From: Carettochelys insculpta
Lineage: Eukaryota > Chordata > Testudines > Carettochelyidae
Assembly: GCF_033958435.1 (NCBI RefSeq)
Contig: NC_134137.1
Span: 176,341,501-176,405,500, forward strand
Direction: 5' to 3'
Length of the DNA: 64,000 bases
Each line of letters starts with the position of its first letter. Within the stretch, counting starts at the first letter, position 1. Below are positions 59,301 through 64,000 of this stretch, piece after piece. The translations under genes were made by a program, and so were the position numbers. Under the pieces are notes generated by a model that was not told the origin of the DNA, ran no database searches, and was given only the letters and a program-made list of their open reading frames with translations.

Positions 59301-59870
59301 CGCACTTGACATTGCATTAATTTTGTCCCCTTTGGTGTTGAGGTGCAAGAGATGTTTAAATATGGCTTTTTACTAACTACATCATAGAAAACATACTAGC
59401 AGAAGCAAAAACTCTTTTCCACAGTGGCATTGGTAAACAAACATTAATAATGTCATCGATATGCAACCATAGGAAACTAGAGGCCTGGAATTCTGCCTTT
59501 CTGTGGTCAAGTATGTAGGCATTTAGGCAATGCCAGCAGGCAACAGCTGTTTTAAATTTAGAAGGACATAAGTAAGATGTGATTTTATTTCCTTGTCAGA
59601 GACAAACAAATTTCACGTCGCTCACACATACGTCGCTCACACACACGTCGCTCACCTCCCCAAGCCCTGGACCTTTGGCACTGTGTGTCCCTTTATTAAT
59701 TGTTATAAGAAAGGGAGCTGGCAGAAACATCTGTATTTAGGTTCTCTAATTCCCTGCATTATAAAAACCTTTTTGTGAAATGCTGTCTCTTCACCTTTGC
59801 TTGCAGCAGGCTTTTCAAACTGGGCAGAGGTAAAGCTTTTGAACTACAGCAGTTCCATTCAGGGTTAGCT
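56311..59870. other. Longest repeat-poor stretch
   Basis: 3.5 kb with no recognised transposon except A/T runs. It has no exon I can identify. Being repeat-poor within the upstream region of KCNJ15, it is the best place in the window to look for conserved non-coding elements or a 5' exon, but nothing in the sequence shows one. Confidence 0.4.
59617..59657. repeat. 15-bp CpG-containing tandem repeat, about 2.8 units
   Basis: ACGTCGCTCACACAT, ACGTCGCTCACACAC and ACGTCGCTCACC follow one another. Each unit has two CpGs in otherwise CpG-poor sequence. Confidence 0.85.
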
Positions 59871-59880
59871 CAGCTATAAA

Positions 59881-60180
59881 CAGGCCCACTGACAGGCAGG
59901 GGCAGAGAGGGCAGGTGCCCCTGAACCAGAGTTTCAAAGGGGCTTGGAGCTCTGGCCGCCGCTGCTACTTGGCAGCTCCAGGCCCCTTTGAAGTGCCTCA
60001 GCAGTACTGCTCGGCCACTCCATGCAGCTGTGTGTGCGTCTGCAGCGGGAAGGGATAGGTCAGTGCCACGATCCACGAGTGCTAAAGGTTGACTGTCTTT
60101 GATGCTGCCCCTTCTGGGGGCATGTTACGTGGCCCCCCACACCTTGCCCTAGGTCCCACGGTGACTGTCAGGCCCCACTG
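59881..60180. mobile_element. hAT-type non-autonomous element, TSD GCTATAAA/CCTATAAA
   Basis: 300 bp, left end CAGGCCCACTGACAGGCAG, right end GTGACTGTCAGGCCCCACTG. Flanking octamers at 59873-59880 and 60181-60188 differ in one base. The GC-rich interior has no protein. Confidence 0.8.
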
Positions 60181-60188
60181 CCTATAAA

Positions 60189-60799
60189 TGATTAAAATTG
60201 CTATTTCCCCGCTCTCACTTTTCCCCAGCCTGCCAACGTAACAACTGAATGCGAATATTCTGAAGCGTCAGGCCCACACTGCCACTGAAGCAGCACACAC
60301 TGGCTTGGGAAGCTGGGGTGGCTGCTGCAGTGGGATGGGGATGGAAAGAGAGGTAGGCTGGGCCCTGAGCAGCCCTGGCATGTGGTTTCAGCATGCCAGC
60401 CCTGCTCTGTGGATACCAAACGGGGCAGCAGTACCTCCAGCTCCCAGAGAGGTGGGGAGAGAGACAGATGTGGCCTGAGCTTCCCCTCCATTGTGCCTGG
60501 GACCCACAACATGCACTAGGCTAGTATTTCCTCTGGGATAAGAGCTTTCTCACACTGTTAACTGACCCATTGAGCTCTCCTATCTCCAGTAGCCGTTATC
60601 TGTACTCCAGTGCTACAACTTCATAGCTCAAACCCTATTAATGATGCATTTTATGAAATTACTTGCTAAAAGCAGGGGAAAGCTAGGAAATGCCAGACAG
60701 CCCCTTTGTGCATGCGTGCTATGACACAGTCTTAAATTGCATGAGCACATGATCCCCACCTCATTCAGTGCACAAAGTGGCAGAACTAAAGGTCCACAG
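60189..60799. other. No recognisable feature
   Basis: Moderately GC-rich. A 103-codon minus-strand frame (60512-60201) has no recognisable domain. Confidence 0.45.
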
Positions 60800-61110
60800 G
60801 AAAATAGAAATCTGGCTTTTCCCAACTTTGTACCCTGCCCCAGGGTCCCAGCCACCAGCCTGTATCCCGGGGGCCCTATTGCTGTCTGCAGTCCAGGCCA
60901 CCAACTCCTCCCTGTCTGGGGGACCTGGCCACTGGTCCTGGCTGCTAGGGACTCTGCAGCTGCCTGGGTCACAGCAGCTCCACTGCAGGCCTCAGGGCTC
61001 CCATCATTGGCCCCATGCCTAAGGCTCTACAGCATCTCCAGCTGAGGTGTCAGCCTGGCGCAGTGAGAGGCGTGGACAGAGTAATGTGCGGGGGGGGCAC
61101 AGCTCAGAAC
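60800..61110. repeat. GC-rich unclassified repeat (second copy)
   Basis: The right half aligns with 17246-17320 (GGCTCTACAGCATCTCCAGC, then CAGTGAGAGGCGTGGACAG and a G-run). The left half is GC-rich without clear homology. Confidence 0.4.
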
Positions 61111-61720
61111 CCACATCCTAAATATTGTTACAGAACCCCTGGACTGGGGAGAGCCAGGCCCAACAGAGGGAGACACCCTCTGTTAGCAGGCTAGCTTTGG
61201 AAGGGGATCATAACACCAGCACGGGGGGTGGGGGTGGGGGTGGGAGCTAGCCCTGGGAAGATGGATTCTGCCACCAAGAGACTGAAGCTGTGTAGCCAAC
61301 ACCAGTTCAAGTGTCCCCGCAGCACAGCCATGGCCTGAGAAGGACGCCTGGGACACGTGAGGAGCAGACTTTGAACTTCTCATACATTCCAGGGACACTG
61401 TTTGTTTTGTCGCCTGACACAGAGCAGGTTGACGTGTTTTCCTTGGACCTTTCCCATTTTTTCTTATTCCTTTTTTAAAACCGATCACTATTTAACAAAC
61501 TGTATCTGCTTTAAAATGTGTGTAATGATCAGTGTCAGAGAAGTGTCCCGCGCAGAGAGTGCACCTCAGAGTGGAGACACCCTCATCCCTCCCCTAAGTG
61601 ACCATAATAAGGTTAGGGGTTGAGTTCTCCAGGAATCCTGGGCACAGCTTTGTTGGGATTATGAGGCCTGTGCCCCACAGGAGAGTGGAAGGGGAGCCCT
61701 CAAGGCCTTGGAGGTCTTTG
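61111..61720. other. No recognisable feature
   Basis: Contains a GGGGTG run at 61220-61243. Nothing else supported. Confidence 0.45.
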
Positions 61721-61724
61721 GGTA

Positions 61725-61855
61725 AAATGGGAATAACAGTACTTTTCACCTAATGGGATGTTGTGAGGATGACTACATTAAACACACTGAAGAGTGTGAG
61801 GTACTCTGATAGTGCGGTGATGAAGTCTATACAAATACTTAAGAGAAAAGCTCTT
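61725..61855 (+). repeat. MIR/CORE-SINE-like fragment
   Basis: GTAAAATGGGAATAACAGTAC, then TAATGGGATGTTGTGAGGATG and ATACAAATACTTAAGAG follow the sense MIR 3' half ('taaaatggggataat...gggttgttgtgagg'). Confidence 0.7.
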
Positions 61856-62093
61856 CCTCATAATTTTAAATTAATGTATCAATATATTGACAAATTTTCA
61901 ACAAAATGTTGAGGTTCGGTAGTTGGGAGGTCTGCCTGTCGTTGGTTTGGTCGCTGTGTTTTTCCGTCTTCTGTAGTTACTTCAGCTTTTTATCTTAATT
62001 GTTGTGTCTATATTTAAAGAAAGTAAAATCCAGGATCTTCAACATTTTCTTTGTGCAGAGAAACAACACCTGTTGGGTTTTCACTTCAGTCAC

Positions 62094-62184
62094 TAAAATA
62101 TAACAGTACCAAAAGCTCACCTAATAAATTATTTTGTTAGCCTCTAAAGTGCTACTTTACTGCTTTTTTGTTTTTAAAATATAA
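62094..62184 (+). mobile_element. Foldback retroposon (R6), 5'-truncated, TSD TAAAATATAA
   Basis: The 71-bp body (62104-62174) contains CTCACCTAATAAATTATTTTG and ends TACTGCTTTTTTGTTTT. Identical 10-bp duplications flank it (62094-62103, 62175-62184). It has only the 3' arm. Truncation at the 5' end with a long duplication is characteristic of LINE-driven retroposition and fixes the 3' end of this family. Confidence 0.8.
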
Positions 62185-62563
62185 TCGCTTTTGTTTTATT
62201 GTTGTTTTTTTTTAAATTAGGCATTGGAGCAATAAAAATGATTGAAAAATTATCCAGTGAGTTCCCTGAATGGTCAAGGAAAAAGTCATAAACTCATTGC
62301 AAACCCCTCAAAATGTAATCTGATCAGGAAGTACTTACTTTTCATGCAGACAAAGAGCTGAGCCCCAAATGCATTTCTATCAGTCACTCCAGCTAAATGA
62401 GGCCTGGTTATTTAATATGTAAAATCTACGTAAATGGAGTTAATTCCAATTCCCATTAAAATGATGGTAAGAAAATACACACTTCACTCTGTAAACCATA
62501 GTTTTAATTAAAAAGAGATGCTAATTTGAAATATGTTATAGATTACTGGGCTACTTAGAAAAG
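62185..62563. other. No recognisable feature
   Basis: AT-rich non-coding. Nothing supported. Confidence 0.45.
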
Positions 62564-62571
62564 CCTACAAA

Positions 62572-63063
62572 CAGGGACATCCCTAAGCATAGGCAGAGTA
62601 CGCAGCTGCATAGGGCACCACTTTGCCCCAAATTAAGTAGCGCCCTGTGCTGCACCTGGGTATGCCCAGGAATCTCTGCTCTGCCTCCTGCCCCTGCAGC
62701 CCAATCCCCCAGCCCTTCAGCCCCTCCACTCGACCTCCCACCCAGCGGCCCAACTCCCAGGCTGCTCAGTCCCCGGCTCTGCCTCCAAGCCCAGTGGCTG
62801 AATTCCTCAGCCCCCCACACCCTGCTTTGATGGTCACCCATCTCCGGTGGCCCCAGTCCCCTGACCCCCTGCTCCACCTCCTGACCCACAGCAGCGGTGG
62901 GCTGCAGCACTCTCTCTTCCACCTGTTCCCCCAGCAGCCTCTCTATCCTGCACTTGCCCCCACAGCCCTTACTCTGCAGAGCTGCTGTTCAGCTCCCCAT
63001 CAGGCAGGGAGGGCGCAGGCGCCTGAGATGCATAGGGCACCCGAAGCTATAAGGACGGTCCTG
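62572..63063. mobile_element. hAT-type non-autonomous element, TSD CCTACAAA/CCTACGAA
   Basis: 492 bp, left end CAGGGACATCCCTAAGCATAG, right end GCTATAAGGACGGTCCTG. GCATAGGGCACC occurs near both ends. Flanking octamers at 62564-62571 and 63064-63071 differ in one base. The C-rich middle has chance ORFs (146 codons plus, 123 codons minus). Confidence 0.85.
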
Positions 63064-63071
63064 CCTACGAA

Positions 63072-63630
63072 CCCAGGTCCCTTCTGACATTACTAACATA
63101 TTGCTTTCCAAACTATACAAGTTCATTACAAAGGATCAGTAGAGATTTGTCAAAACTGCTTTTTCAGGCTATCAGCCATGTAGTCTTTTTAAAAAATCCC
63201 CATAGACCACTGTGGACTCTCTCCTGGGTACGTTTTCCTCCATTGTTTTTAAACAACCTCATATCATTTGCATACTTGTCCTCAGGTTAGAGATTTTATT
63301 TATAACCCTAATTTTGAATCACACAGCTAAATCTGTTTTCTAATGGCTGAATTGTTGACAAAGTCAGATGAAGAGGTGACAGAACATACATTCAACTAAC
63401 TGTGCTGTTTCTAGGGCAGTTGTGGGCAATGTGACCATGAAAGGAAATGAGGCCACACTTCTGCTCCACTTAAATCAATGGTAAAGAAGCAATGGACTTC
63501 AATAGTGCAGGATCAGGTACTGAGAGAGAAGACATTCACACTTCAGTGTCACTCCGTCCCATTTAGGTGTTGTCATAGTAGTCACCTCTGTCCACGTTTG
63601 TGTCTTCATCTTGCTTTTATTATGTGTCTC
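63072..63630. other. No recognisable feature
   Basis: Non-coding. Nothing supported. Confidence 0.45.
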
Positions 63631-63634
63631 AAAA

Positions 63635-63703
63635 GTCCACATCAGGGGGATTGTACCATAGTATAGTTAAAGCAGTACAATCTGTGCATGTAGACAAGCC
63701 CTG
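63635..63703. mobile_element. MITE right-end relic
   Basis: GTTAAAGCAGTACAATCTGTG, then CATGTAGACAAGCCCTG matches the GTAGACAAGCC terminus of short elements in this genome. No left end found. Confidence 0.45.
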
Positions 63704-64000
63704 CTTCACCAGTCTTTTAGGATGGATGGGGATGGGAGACTCAGGCCCTGGTTGACAATTGTCAATGATATGCACATAAGAGTCCCCAGGTGGAATGGGC
63801 TTCTCTTCCACTTGAAGAGCTTCACTCAAAGATTTGGGAGGGGTTTTCAAAGCCTCCACCACTGTTGTAACTCTGCTCCCATTGAAACTGATGCTAGAAT
63901 TTCCCATGATCTTGGCAGGAGAAGAGTTACCTCTACCAATTATTGCCTTTGGAAATTCCTTCCTTTGCATCGAGTAATTGTATTTCACCAAGTGAGCTAT
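63704..64000 (-). other. Open frame running off the window edge, origin unknown
   Basis: A minus-strand frame is open from the window edge down to 63629, about 123 codons, including VVEALKTPPKSLSEALQVEE and KPIPPGDSYVHIIDNC. No domain was recognised. Its last 24 codons lie in a MITE relic, so it is probably not an intact gene. An exon or old retroelement fragment cannot be excluded without the next bases. Confidence 0.25.

Noticed and set aside
63700..63780. Resemblance of ESPIPIHPKRLVKQ to the N-terminus of a Kir3-type channel
   Set aside because: Only about half of 14 residues agree, the match is isolated, and it ends in a MITE relic. KCNJ6, the usual neighbour, would be expected on the other strand.

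Overview
The window is vertebrate nuclear DNA with one cellular protein-coding exon in 64 kb. The organism is most likely a turtle. The only cellular gene is an inward-rectifier potassium channel of the Kir4.2 type. The rest is intron or intergenic DNA filled with sauropsid-type repeats: CR1 LINEs of several ages, MIR/CORE-SINE remnants, hAT and mariner-type non-autonomous elements, and many short DNA elements whose ends read GGCTACGTCTACAC. That repeat mix fits Testudines best. A crocodilian or another sauropsid is not excluded, and species cannot be named from the sequence alone.

Gene content: KCNJ15 lies on the minus strand. Its whole 375-codon reading frame sits in one exon (23728-24855), preceded 16 nt upstream by a clear splice acceptor. 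The non-coding 5' exons must therefore lie at higher coordinates (intron from 24872 upward) or beyond the window. I found no other cellular exon. The region below 23.7 kb is downstream flank and the region above 24.9 kb is upstream intron or flank.

Repeat layout: 0-12 kb holds two RTE-like LINE 3' ends, an L2-like LINE relic, several short DNA transposons and a dead PIF/Harbinger transposase. 12.2-15.4 kb holds a foldback retroposon flanked by a 15-bp target duplication and split by a young CR1 with an open 833-codon reading frame. 17-22 kb holds mariner-type elements and an old repeat carrying two nested MITEs. 29-50 kb holds four copies of one ~700-bp CpG-rich element (here called T), two in each orientation, each with a 3-bp target duplication. 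45-63 kb holds mariner elements carrying a second nested element, a MITE nested inside a MITE, and hAT elements with 8-bp duplications.

Most interesting structure: (1) a set of MITE families that share TIRs and 3-bp duplications but each carry their own internal palindromic motif built round CGA; (2) a retroposon-like family whose copies are hairpins yet have long, LINE-style target duplications. I saw no gene cluster, CRISPR array, defence system or other novel protein system.
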